From: Desulfovirgula sp.
GTDB taxonomy: Bacteria; Bacillota; Desulfotomaculia; Desulfotomaculales; Desulfovirgulaceae
Length of the DNA stretch: 64,000 nt
Direction of reading: 5' to 3'
NCBI GenBank assembly: GCA_020725525.1
Contig: DYEX01000158.1
Span: 1 to 64,000, forward strand
A model generated the notes under the pieces. It was not told where the DNA came from. It saw only the letters and a list, made by a program, of their open reading frames with translations, and ran no database searches. The position numbers were made by a program, and so were the translations under genes. Shown in pieces: positions 7,370-14,837 of the stretch. The number at the start of each line of letters is the position of its first letter. The stretch's first letter is position 1.

Positions 7370-7870
7370 TTAATCAGACTCCCGGTCTTTTGTTCGGTTA
7401 GAACGGTAAAAGTGTGGTGATCGTAACGAAAACTTTTTTCTTATACACCAAAAGGTCATTAAAGCCAGCACAATTAGTTCCGGGATGGCTAATAAAATAC
7501 GAAGGGTTTTAGATTCCCAAATTTCAGTGATTGTTTTGCCCGTGAAAAACAATAATAAAGGACATAGAAGCATTTCCACTGTTGCTACGATAACAATCCC
7601 TATCATTGCCACACAGATGGCAACAGGAATAGAGGTTTTAAAAAAGATAAGCACAAGAACAGCAACTGCAATTATCCCGATTAAAGTATGTACTCCGTAG
7701 GGTATGGGTAGTTCACGTACGTAATAGGCACACAGTGAAGAAAGTACAGCTGCCGGAATAATCCGCTGCCATTTGAGTTCTATGCCCATAAGGGTTAACC
7801 CCAAAGTCAGGATGATGATACTCTCCGGAATAGACTGAAAAATCAAAGCCAGCAGAGGCATTTGGTCCAT
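7370..7870 (-). CDS. Hypothetical multi-spanning membrane protein of the agr-like operon
   Basis: About five hydrophobic helices, then a basic cytoplasmic tail (IRKKFSLRSPHFYRSNRTKD). I do not recognise a Pfam-level family. It is first in the operon and ends 2 nt before the kinase start. The kinase has only two membrane helices while AgrC receptors usually have six or seven, so this protein could be the missing sensor part. That is inference from gene order. Start ATG 7870 was chosen for its GGAGAG site 8 nt upstream; an in-frame ATG at 7966 would add 32 residues that do not look like protein. Confidence 0.7.
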   Translation of the reverse strand: MDQMPLLALIFQSIPESIIILTLGLTLMGIELKWQRIIPAAVLSSLCAYYVRELPIPYGVHTLIGIIAVAVLVLIFFKTSIPVAICVAMIGIVIVATVEMLLCPLLLFFTGKTITEIWESKTLRILLAIPELIVLALMTFWCIRKKFSLRSPHFYRSNRTKDRESD

Positions 7871-7965
7871 GGTTGTCTCTCCATTTAAGATTGTCGGTAT
7901 AATACTCATCACGGGTTTCAGCCACCCATCCTGCAACTTCCCCGTCCCTGGTGCAATTGCTTCCA

Positions 7966-8004
7966 TTAAAAGCCATTCATTGGCATATATTTCTGCAGAA
8001 ACAA
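7966..8004 (-). CDS. Possible 12-codon leader ORF upstream of the agr-like operon
   Basis: TTG 8004 follows GAAGGAGA at good spacing and opens a 12-residue frame, MFLQKYMPMNGF, whose TAA overlaps the ATG at 7966. It might be a regulatory leader peptide. With so few codons it may equally be chance; the strong Shine-Dalgarno match is the only real support. Confidence 0.3.
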   Translation of the reverse strand: MFLQKYMPMNGF

Positions 8005-8052
8005 AAAATCTCCTTCTTTTCTACAGAAAAATTTTCTAATTTTCTACAGAAA
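7990..8052. repeat. Three copies of a TTTCTRCAGAAA palindrome
   Basis: TTTCTGCAGAAA at 7990-8001 and TTTCTACAGAAA at 8018-8029 and 8041-8052, all within the leader of the agr-like operon. Spacing is 28 and 23 nt, between two and three helical turns. They look like operator sites or RNA hairpins for an unknown regulator. Confidence 0.55.
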
Positions 8053-8072
8053 ATTTCTTTCAGGCTTCCAAG

Positions 8073-8100
8073 GAAAAAAATGCCCTTATTTTCTAAGGGC
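8073..8100 (-). terminator. Intrinsic terminator or attenuator in the agr-like leader
   Basis: On the minus strand the stem GCCCTTA/TAAGGGC (8082-8100) is followed by ATTTTTTT. It sits only about 50-70 nt downstream of a strong minus-strand promoter, so it either ends the acuA transcript or acts as an attenuator. Confidence 0.75.
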
Positions 8101-8153
8101 TCATAAAGGGGAAAGGAGAGGCGGTTTAGCAAATGTGAAATCTTTCACTTATA

Positions 8154-8182
8154 AGTATAAAACACAATATATCCAGTGTCAA
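8154..8182 (-). promoter_or_regulatory. Strong sigma-A promoter reading into the agr-like operon
   Basis: Minus strand TTGACA (8182-8177), 17-bp spacer, TATACT (8159-8154). A 6-bp inverted repeat GTGAAA-tc-TTTCAC (8135-8148) overlaps the predicted start site and may be an operator. Confidence 0.85.
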
Positions 8183-8288
8183 GAAAAAATGCCGGGACAA
8201 GTTCGCCTTGCCGCTGCTTTCCCTTGAGCAGATATATATGGTGTAATATTAACCTCCTGAAAGACCTGAGGAAAAGTGTGCAAAATAC

Positions 8289-8927
8289 CTAATCAACCAG
8301 GGAGTTCCGGTAGGTAAGATCTTCGAAGGCTTTCACATGGGTTTTGCTTGCCCTCTTACCGAAACGCACCATCAGCATGTTGGCCGGGTGTTCCAAAATA
8401 TCCGGATCATCCGTTCCGCGTCGTTTAAAACCTACACTGCCGAAAAGCCGGGTGAGCATGCGCTGGTAACCAAAGACATCCAGCCCGCTTCCCTTGAGAT
8501 CCCAGTGCCAGTAGAATTCGGTGGTGATGACCACGTAATCTTCCAGCATCTCGTTCTTGAAGGCCTGGCGTAACAATTCTTTGGCTATGCCCAGGCGTTG
8601 CCAGCTCCGGCTTACCTCAATGGCTCCCAGTTCCAGCAGCCGGGGGTGCCTGCTCCACCGGGTATATTCACTGGGCTTGTGAAAGAGTACATAGCCAATG
8701 ATTTCTTGCTGGTGCCGGGCAATATACACCAATCCTTCCGGTTGACCGGCAGCAATGAGTAAAGCTTCTTTTTGCCGCGCAGGGTTGCGAAAGTTTCGCA
8801 ATTCCACATTCATCGTAAGGGTGGCAAGGTGGTCTCTGCTGACAGGTCCTTCAATGGTTACCGTGCCCTGGGGTGTAATTAACTGGTTTGTTTCAGGAAT
8901 GCTGACGCTGGCAATTGACATGATCAC
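8289..8927 (-). CDS. acuA: AcuA-like GNAT acetyltransferase
   Basis: GNAT-fold lysine acetyltransferase resembling Bacillus AcuA, which acetylates and switches off acetyl-CoA synthetase. Support: total length 212 aa, the near-N-terminal TIEGPVSRDHLATL, the central RWSRHPRLLELGAIEVSRSW and the acetyl-CoA loop RSWQRLGIAKELL (R-x-x-x-G-I/A) near residue 118. The partner genes acuB/acuC and acsA are not in the window. It stands alone between the agr-like operon and the two-component genes, followed by a terminator about 190 nt away. The substrate is inferred from the family only. Confidence 0.78.
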   Translation of the reverse strand: MIMSIASVSIPETNQLITPQGTVTIEGPVSRDHLATLTMNVELRNFRNPARQKEALLIAAGQPEGLVYIARHQQEIIGYVLFHKPSEYTRWSRHPRLLELGAIEVSRSWQRLGIAKELLRQAFKNEMLEDYVVITTEFYWHWDLKGSGLDVFGYQRMLTRLFGSVGFKRRGTDDPDILEHPANMLMVRFGKRASKTHVKAFEDLTYRNSLVD

Positions 8928-9099
8928 CCACCGATCTTTCTCAAAAATTTTCCTGACCTGGGGAATGCAGCTGAACTCTGGTTATAAAAATATTCTGAAA
9001 AACCCCTGAAAATCCTGCCGGCCGCGAAAACTTTTTTCGCTTGTTTTGAAAAGTCAGTCTAAAGTGGGATGGCTTGAGCCCCGTGTGGCCTTTCTGTAA

Positions 9100-10452
9100 T
9101 TAACTGGTGATAATACCGTATTTTTGTGCCCGGTATAACAGGGCCGAACGGGTAATACCCAGTAACTGGGCGGCACGGGTTTGATTGCCCCCGCTTTTCT
9201 GCAGGGCCTTGACGATCAGCTCCTTTTCCACCTGTTCTAAAGAAATGCCTTCGTCGGGAAAGTGGATCACCAGTTCCTTTTCATTTTGGGGTGTTTGTAG
9301 AAGCTCCTTGGGCAGGTGTTCGGGTAAAATCTCATTGCCCTGGCAAATTATTGCTGCCCGCTCGATCACGTTTTGCAGTTCGCGGATATTTCCCGGCCAG
9401 TGGTAATTGCACAGCAGTTCCATGGCCTCCGGGGAAATTTTGTTTACCAGGTACTTCGGGCGGAATTTTTCTAAGAAGTGGTTTGCTAAAAGGGGAATAT
9501 CCTCCTTTCTTTCCCTTAGTGGCGGTAGATGGATCTGGAACACATTCAGGCGGTAATAGAGATCCTCTCTAAAAAGCCCCTTTTCTATAGCTTCCGTCAG
9601 GTTGCGGTTTGTGGCCGCGATAACCCGTACATCGACATGGATAGTTTCTGTTCCTCCCACCCTTTCGAAGGACATTTCCTGAAGTACCCGCAAGAGCTTG
9701 GCCTGCATGGAAAGGGACATTTCGGCAATCTCATCAAGAAAGATAGTGCCCCGGTCGGCCAGTTCAAAACGGCCCAGTTTACGGGAAGTGGCTCCGGTAA
9801 AGGCCCCCTTTTCATGGCCGAAGAGTTCGCTTTCCAGCAAATGTTCGGGCAGGGCCGCGCAGTTAATGGCAATAAAAGGTCCGTCCCTGCGGGGGCTGTT
9901 CTGGTGAATGGCTACTGCCGCCACTTCTTTACCGGTACCGCTTTCCCCGGTAATTAACACGGTGGCGTTGCTGGCGGCCACCCGTTCGATCAGTTTAACC
10001 ACTTCCTGGATGGCCGGGCTTTTCCCTACCAGTTTACTATACTTTTTGGTTAATTCGGAGCGCAGGAAACTGACCTCGTTGGCCAACTGGGTGATCACCA
10101 GGTTTTGTTTGATCACTATTTTCAATTCGTCCAGATCAAAGGGCTTGGTGATATAGTCGGCGGCCCCGATTTTCATGGCCTCAATAGCCGTTTCGATGGT
10201 ACCGTGGGCGGTGAGAATGATGACCGGTAGTTGAGGTTGCATTTCCCTGGCCTTACGGAGTACCTCCATCCCGTCCATCTCGGGCATTTTTAAATCCAGG
10301 ATTACCAGCGAAGGCTGTCTCTCGCGAATTAACTCCAATCCTTTGAATGCGGAAGTGGTGGTCAGCACATGGTAACCTTCCTGTTGCATGGCCCGTTCCA
10401 GTGCCCAGCAAAGATGTTGTTCATCATCAATGATCAGGATTGTTGGTACCAT
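9100..10452 (-). CDS. Sigma-54-dependent response regulator (NtrC family)
   Basis: Transcription activator for sigma-54 RNA polymerase. Receiver domain at residues 1-120 with acidic pocket DD (9-10) and phospho-acceptor Asp53 in ILDLKMPEMDG. AAA+ domain at about 145-385 with Walker A GESGTGKE, the sigma-54-contacting GAFTGA loop, and Walker B ADRGTIFLDEI. A Fis-type helix-turn-helix lies at the end (GGNQTRAAQLLGITRSALLYR). All parts are intact at 450 aa. It is encoded 3 nt after its kinase. The only clear -24/-12 promoter in the window, with two 16-bp repeated upstream sites, lies just beyond the kinase gene, so it is the likely target. Confidence 0.95.
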   Translation of the reverse strand: MVPTILIIDDEQHLCWALERAMQQEGYHVLTTTSAFKGLELIRERQPSLVILDLKMPEMDGMEVLRKAREMQPQLPVIILTAHGTIETAIEAMKIGAADYITKPFDLDELKIVIKQNLVITQLANEVSFLRSELTKKYSKLVGKSPAIQEVVKLIERVAASNATVLITGESGTGKEVAAVAIHQNSPRRDGPFIAINCAALPEHLLESELFGHEKGAFTGATSRKLGRFELADRGTIFLDEIAEMSLSMQAKLLRVLQEMSFERVGGTETIHVDVRVIAATNRNLTEAIEKGLFREDLYYRLNVFQIHLPPLRERKEDIPLLANHFLEKFRPKYLVNKISPEAMELLCNYHWPGNIRELQNVIERAAIICQGNEILPEHLPKELLQTPQNEKELVIHFPDEGISLEQVEKELIVKALQKSGGNQTRAAQLLGITRSALLYRAQKYGIITS

Positions 10453-10455
10453 GGT

Positions 10456-11985
10456 TTAGGCTTGCCCCCCTGTAGGATCCATTATGGGTAAACGCACGGT
10501 AAAGGTGGCTCCTTTTTCACTGGATGTCACATCAATGTTTCCACCATGGCTGGCGATGATCTGGTGACTGATGGATAATCCCAGTCCGGTTCCGTCTTTC
10601 CGGGTGGTATAAAAGGGATCGAAAATCCGCGAGAGTTCCTCGCTGGCAATCCCTGGACCGGTATCGCTGAACTGAATGTATACGTGGTTGTTGTCAGCGC
10701 AGGTTTTGATGGTCAACCTGCCTCCGTTGGGCATGGCCTGAACGGCATTCAGGATTAGATTGACAAACACCTGTTTAATCCGCTCTCCGTCCACTTCTAT
10801 CAGCGGGATGTTCGGATCCTTTTCTAAACTTAACTGTACTTGATGCTGGCGCAGCAGGGGAGTGGTAAATGTAAGCACTTTTTCGAGCAGAGAATTTACC
10901 GACGCGGGATGGACAAAATTTTTCGTCGGCCGGCCGAAATCCAGTAACTCCTGGATGATTCTGTTCTGCCGGTCGATTTGTTCTTTTATGACTTCGGTAT
11001 ATTGTTTGATGTCTTGTATGCCTTTCAAATCCTGTTCCATGACCTGAATGGTGGTTTTGACTACGGTAATGGGGTTGCGCAGTTCGTGGGCTATGCCGGT
11101 GACCAAACGCCCGAGCGCGGCCAGACGTTCGGAGCGGTGTAGCTGCTCCTCCAGCTTTTCTTTTTCGGCGATGGCGCGGGCCATGCGGTTGATGGCCCGG
11201 GCAATTTGGCCGGCTTCTCCGGGCAGGTCCGGAAGCAGGTGGTTCAAGTCCTTTTCTAAATGGCCCAGCCCTTCCTTAATCTGGTTGACAGACTTAACCA
11301 GATTGTGGACCAGAAACAGGACTCCTCCGGTGCAGGCAAAGAAAACAAAAAGGGTCACGTAGCGGGAAATAAGGCGGAAGTAACGACTCTGGGCAAAGAT
11401 GGGATGGAGCCGTTCATCCACCCAGGCTACAGCCACCAGCTTTCCATCTATCATGACGGGTGTGAGATATTCAAATGTTTCATCATTTAAGCTGGTAGTC
11501 AGCCGGGCCAGGGGACGCTGACTGGCCACTACCGCCATCAGCCCTGAATCAGCCTCATTCAAAATGCGTCTTTCCCTTTCCCGGCTTTCCTGGGGAGAAA
11601 GCTGGCGGTACTCATGTAAAAAACCCTGTACAAAAATTTGTTTGCTTTCCGGCAAATAAAGCCCAAACCTCACGCCGGGAAAGTTGGGCACCAGTGGCCC
11701 GGTGACCTCGGCAAAGCTGGCCTCCAGGTAACTGGCCCGGATTTCCGGGGCCAGATTCACCAGTTTTTCGCCCCGGAGTTTGTTCTGCAGAGTTTCCAGC
11801 AACTCGGGAACAACCTGCTTGTGCAGTAAAGAACCAAGGCGTTCCTCCAGGGAAGAAATCATGGCTTCTTCACTTTTGGTGGCAAAGATGAGGTCGTAGA
11901 GCAGCAATAAAACCGGAATCAGCAGTAATACGACGGTGATGGCCATGATTTGAAAGCGCAAACTGCGCCAGGTGACGCTGCTCAT
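10456..11985 (-). CDS. Membrane histidine kinase paired with the sigma-54 activator
   Basis: Sensor kinase with one N-terminal helix (about residues 12-32), an extracytoplasmic sensor of about 170 residues and a second helix near 220. A HAMP-like linker follows, then HisKA with HELRNPITVV, and an HATPase domain with NLILNAVQAM, DTGPGI and GTGLGLSI. Start ATG 11985 has GAGGGAG upstream; the longer frame from 12027 adds 14 residues without support. It shares an operon with the NtrC-type regulator 3 nt downstream. The outer sensor domain suggests an external ligand; its identity is unknown. Confidence 0.92.
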   Translation of the reverse strand: MSSVTWRSLRFQIMAITVVLLLIPVLLLLYDLIFATKSEEAMISSLEERLGSLLHKQVVPELLETLQNKLRGEKLVNLAPEIRASYLEASFAEVTGPLVPNFPGVRFGLYLPESKQIFVQGFLHEYRQLSPQESRERERRILNEADSGLMAVVASQRPLARLTTSLNDETFEYLTPVMIDGKLVAVAWVDERLHPIFAQSRYFRLISRYVTLFVFFACTGGVLFLVHNLVKSVNQIKEGLGHLEKDLNHLLPDLPGEAGQIARAINRMARAIAEKEKLEEQLHRSERLAALGRLVTGIAHELRNPITVVKTTIQVMEQDLKGIQDIKQYTEVIKEQIDRQNRIIQELLDFGRPTKNFVHPASVNSLLEKVLTFTTPLLRQHQVQLSLEKDPNIPLIEVDGERIKQVFVNLILNAVQAMPNGGRLTIKTCADNNHVYIQFSDTGPGIASEELSRIFDPFYTTRKDGTGLGLSISHQIIASHGGNIDVTSSEKGATFTVRLPIMDPTGGQA

Positions 11986-12035
11986 GCTCTCCCTCTTCTC
12001 CTGTTTAACCGGGGTGACCGATAACAAACACCTGC

Positions 12036-12051
12036 TGTTTGAAAACAGACA
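12036..12051 (+). promoter_or_regulatory. Upstream activator site 1 (TGTTTGAAAACAGACA)
   Basis: 16-bp site that matches site 2 on the other strand at 15 of 16 positions; its core CTGTTTgaAAACAG is a palindrome. It lies about 145 bp upstream of the -24/-12 promoter and is a likely binding site for the adjacent NtrC-type activator. Confidence 0.65.
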
Positions 12052-12113
12052 GCTCCAGGCCTTTTGTAATAACCTTCACAACGCATTTGGAGCTATCTCG
12101 TTAGTTAAAGAAG

Positions 12114-12129
12114 TGTCTGTTTTCAGACA
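12114..12129 (-). promoter_or_regulatory. Upstream activator site 2 (TGTCTGAAAACAGACA)
   Basis: Inverted copy of site 1 inside the perfect 7-bp repeat GTGTCTG-TTTT-CAGACAC (12113-12130). It lies about 60 bp upstream of the -24/-12 promoter, a normal distance for enhancer-bound NtrC-type proteins. Confidence 0.68.
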
Positions 12130-12181
12130 CCAGCCCCCTGTGACCACTGGACGAAACCGGCTTTCTGCGGAAGTGAAGGCC

Positions 12182-12197
12182 TGGTACGGAAAATGCA
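12182..12197 (+). promoter_or_regulatory. Sigma-54 (-24/-12) promoter
   Basis: TGGTACGGAAAATGCA fits TGGCAC-N5-TTGCA with the exact 10-bp gap between GG and GC. It points toward the 229-aa gene and the TauE permease. The adjacent gene encodes a sigma-54 activator, and two matched upstream sites are present. Confidence 0.75.
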
Positions 12198-12378
12198 CAG
12201 GGAGGTTAATAACTTTTTTCACAAGCCTTTGCGTTTATTATAACACAGTGGCTGGGTTAAAGAAACCTCTCCGGGTCTTAAATGCGAGGAGCTTTTGTCG
12301 GCTCACTTGTGCATGGGCTTACAAGCACAAGCCCTTTCGCGAAGTTGGCTTTGGCAAGGTTGGTCAGGTGAGGTGAGG

Positions 12379-13068
12379 ATGTCTAAGACAAAGGGGAGAG
12401 GGTCATGGTGGAGAGTGCAGCTTTTTAATCGCCGCAAGGAGGAGTTCTTGAAAAGCATTGCGCAGCAGCGCACGGAAGATAAGGGAGAAAAGGCCGGCGT
12501 GGTGCGCGAACTGAAAAAGTTTCTGGACTGGTTTGAGCACTGGTTGCAGAGTGAAGAAGTGGCTGAAATTGAACCTGTCTCTCCTGCACCCCAGGAAAAA
12601 ACCTTCGACGAATTTTTGGACGAAGTGCTGGCCGAGACCAAACGCATCCTGGCGGAGCAAAAAATAAACGTGACCTATACCCTGCCCGGGCAAAACCTGG
12701 GCATCAGCGAGTCCTGGAAGTGTGTAAAAGTTTTTGGTAATAACGATATTTATTACCGCATTGGTCGGACCCGGCCGCGGAAGGGACCCTATCAGGGGCG
12801 GGAACTTTTGGTTATCGACCTGGTTATGGACGGCTATAAAAAGCAGGTTTTTCTACCACTTTTGGAACTAAAGGCGGAAATTGAAAAACACCTGGGAGCG
12901 GTCCTGGAAAGGGAGTTGCCCAAGGTGGAGGCAACCGGCAAATACCGGCTGAAAGTAATCCTACCCTACGAAATTGTGCGCAGGGGGGATACCCGACTGG
13001 CGGCGCGTAAATTTGCCAGCTTTATTGCGGTGACCAAACCATTAATTAACCGGTTGGGCATTCAATGA
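12379..13068 (+). CDS. Hypothetical 229-aa protein under the sigma-54 promoter
   Basis: I do not recognise a family. The N-terminus is basic (MSKTKGRGSWWRVQLFNRRKEE); a charged helical stretch follows to about residue 100, with acidic EVLAETKRILAEQ. The C-terminal 120 residues are mixed alpha/beta (YYRIGRTRPRKGPY, ELLVIDLVMDGYKKQVFLPLL). There is no signal peptide or membrane helix, so it is predicted to be cytoplasmic. ATG 12379 follows GGTGAGGTGAGG; the frame upstream to 12295 has no good site. It is the first gene after the -24/-12 promoter and precedes a TauE permease by 187 bp, so a role with that transporter is possible. Confidence 0.75.
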   Translation: MSKTKGRGSWWRVQLFNRRKEEFLKSIAQQRTEDKGEKAGVVRELKKFLDWFEHWLQSEEVAEIEPVSPAPQEKTFDEFLDEVLAETKRILAEQKINVTYTLPGQNLGISESWKCVKVFGNNDIYYRIGRTRPRKGPYQGRELLVIDLVMDGYKKQVFLPLLELKAEIEKHLGAVLERELPKVEATGKYRLKVILPYEIVRRGDTRLAARKFASFIAVTKPLINRLGIQ

Positions 13069-13255
13069 TTGGCTGAAATTTACTGTGGTGATGGGGGGGT
13101 ATCGAGATTACTTGAGGGGGTGGTAAGAAACAAGTGAGCAATCCGAACAATAACGGGAGAGTGGTCCCGGTGGTTGTCTGACTGGTTCCCGGCAATTGCG
13201 TGGAGGGTGCCCGGGAATTTCAGGCATACTAACAACGATACTGGAGGGATAAGGC

Positions 13256-14209
13256 ATGCTTGATTGGATAACTACCTTTATGGGGGGCGGGCTGGCGGCC
13301 AAAGCAACTGCCGCCGTGACCACTGCTCCGGCGGCGGTGAATGCGGCTGCCGGGACGCCGGGAATGCCCTGGTGGGTGTGGCCCCTGCTCCTGTTCATTA
13401 CCACTTTCGTGCTGGGCATTGTGGCCGTGCTGGGGGGCGTAGGTGGCGGTGTTTTGTTTGTACCCATCGTGGGCAGCTTTTTCCCCTTTAATCTGGACTT
13501 TGTCCGTGGGGCGGGCCTGTTAGTTGCCCTGGCCGGGGCGCTGGCGGCGGGACCGGGGCTTTTAAAGCTTAACCTGGCCAATCTGCGCCTTGCCCTGCCG
13601 GTGGCCTTAATCGCTTCCACCTTCAGCATGGTGGGGGCCTTTATCGGGCTGGCCTTACCTAATAACGTGGTGCAGACCGCTCTGGGGATTACCATCGTGA
13701 TGATTGCCGTTTTGTTCGTGGTTTCAAAAAACACGGAATTTCCCCAGGTGGGCGGAAGTGATAGGCTGGCCCGCTATCTAAAAATAGGTGGCACCTATTA
13801 CGAACGTTCTTCGGGTAAAACCGTAGACTGGTCGGTATGGCGCACACCACAGGGCTTCCTTTTGTTTATTGCCATCGGGATCATGGCCGGTATGTTCGGT
13901 TTGGGTGCCGGATGGGCGAATGTACCGGTGTTGAACCTGCTCATGGGGGCGCCTCTTAAAGTGGCGGTGGGCACCAGCAAGTTCCTCCTCTCCATTACTG
14001 ATACCTCGGCGGCCTGGGTGTACCTGAACCAGGGTGCGGTGCTGCCCGTGATCGCCGTGCCATCTATCATAGGCATCATGTTGGGCTCCTTTGTCGGAGT
14101 ACGGTTGCTGGCTACGGCCAAGCCTAAGGCCGTGAAATACCTGGTGATCGTATTGCTCCTGGCTGCGGGGCTGCGTTCGCTGCTCAAGGGTCTGGGGATC
14201 TGGAACTAG
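13256..14209 (+). CDS. TauE/SafE-family anion permease
   Basis: Membrane exporter of the TauE/SafE (COG0730) family; known members move sulfite, sulfoacetate or related organic anions. Eight or so hydrophobic helices fall in two halves, with the family glycine motifs GVGGGVLFVPIV near residue 61 and GLGAGWANVPVLNLL near 219. An insert of about 45 hydrophilic residues (SDRLARYLKIGGTYYERSSGK) separates the halves. ATG 13256 has GGAGGGATAAGG upstream. The gene ends 25 nt before a DUF1634-like partner, an arrangement seen elsewhere for this family. The substrate is not known; sulfur anions are a guess from family and likely host. Confidence 0.88.
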   Translation: MLDWITTFMGGGLAAKATAAVTTAPAAVNAAAGTPGMPWWVWPLLLFITTFVLGIVAVLGGVGGGVLFVPIVGSFFPFNLDFVRGAGLLVALAGALAAGPGLLKLNLANLRLALPVALIASTFSMVGAFIGLALPNNVVQTALGITIVMIAVLFVVSKNTEFPQVGGSDRLARYLKIGGTYYERSSGKTVDWSVWRTPQGFLLFIAIGIMAGMFGLGAGWANVPVLNLLMGAPLKVAVGTSKFLLSITDTSAAWVYLNQGAVLPVIAVPSIIGIMLGSFVGVRLLATAKPKAVKYLVIVLLLAAGLRSLLKGLGIWN

Positions 14210-14234
14210 GTTCAAAATATAAGGAGGGAGAAAT

Positions 14235-14717
14235 ATGGCCAGACCACAAGCGGAAATGTTGAAAACTTCCGTGCCCAGGGAGGTGCCCGTTGAAGCACCG
14301 GCGGCACCACGGGTGGAGGTGGCGCCGGAACAGGTGGCCTACGCTAACGTGCTCCTGTACGGATCCTGGGCGGGGATTGCCCTGTTGCTCCTGACCAATA
14401 TTATTTACTTCACCGGACTGGTTAAACCATACATTGAACCGGCCATGCTTCCCCAGTACTGGGGAATGAAGGCAAGCGAGTTTGTCCAGGTGGCGCACAT
14501 GCCCACCGGATGGAACTGGCTGAAGATGCTCGGTTACGCTGATTTCCTGAACTTTGTCGGCATGGCGCTCCTGGCCTCCCTGACCATCGTGGGGTACCTG
14601 ATTCTGTTGCCCGCCTATCTGAGTAAGAAGGACGTACCCTATACATTTATTGTCCTTACGGAAGTGGTGGTGCTGGTCCTGGCCGCTTCGGGCATTCTGG
14701 CTGTGGGCGGACATTGA
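14235..14717 (+). CDS. DUF1634-like membrane protein, partner of TauE permease
   Basis: 160-aa protein with a hydrophilic Pro/Val-rich N-terminus of about 35 residues and three hydrophobic helices (near 40-62, 97-125, 135-157). The composition, the position 25 nt behind a TauE/SafE gene and the size fit the DUF1634 family, often paired with such permeases; I see no sharper motif. ATG 14235 follows AAGGAGGGAG closely. It is likely a small accessory subunit of the permease. It ends the sigma-54-driven unit; a weak terminator follows. Confidence 0.7.
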   Translation: MARPQAEMLKTSVPREVPVEAPAAPRVEVAPEQVAYANVLLYGSWAGIALLLLTNIIYFTGLVKPYIEPAMLPQYWGMKASEFVQVAHMPTGWNWLKMLGYADFLNFVGMALLASLTIVGYLILLPAYLSKKDVPYTFIVLTEVVVLVLAASGILAVGGH

Positions 14718-14742
14718 AAGACACTACGTGTGAAAAGCATTC

Positions 14743-14797
14743 GGCGGCCCTGCTACCGGGTGTAGTTATGGCCTCGTGAGCATTGGGGCCGCCTTTC
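14743..14797 (+). terminator. Weak long-loop terminator after the TauE-DUF1634 unit
   Basis: Stem GGCGGCCC (14743-14750) with GGGGCCGCC (14785-14793), then TTTCCTGG. The loop is long and the T tract short, so efficiency is doubtful. It separates two convergent units. Confidence 0.42.
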
Positions 14798-14837
14798 CTG
14801 GATTTGCTTTGTGATCAATACCGCAAAGTCGATAATG

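Noticed and set aside
7871-7960. Known riboswitch in the agr-like leader
   Set aside because: No signature of the riboswitch classes I know could be matched; only simple repeats and hairpins are supported.
7870-7966. 32-residue N-terminal extension of the agr-operon membrane protein
   Set aside because: The internal ATG 7870 has the ribosome site and begins directly before the first membrane helix; the extension has no protein-like pattern.
13178-13195. TGGTTCCCGGCAATTGC as a second sigma-54 promoter before the TauE gene
   Set aside because: The GG-to-GC spacing is two bases too long for a -24/-12 promoter.
13108-13734. Long minus-strand open frame opposite the TauE permease gene
   Set aside because: Low-complexity Ala/Pro/Arg sequence that mirrors the GC-rich TauE gene; no ribosome site and no family pattern.
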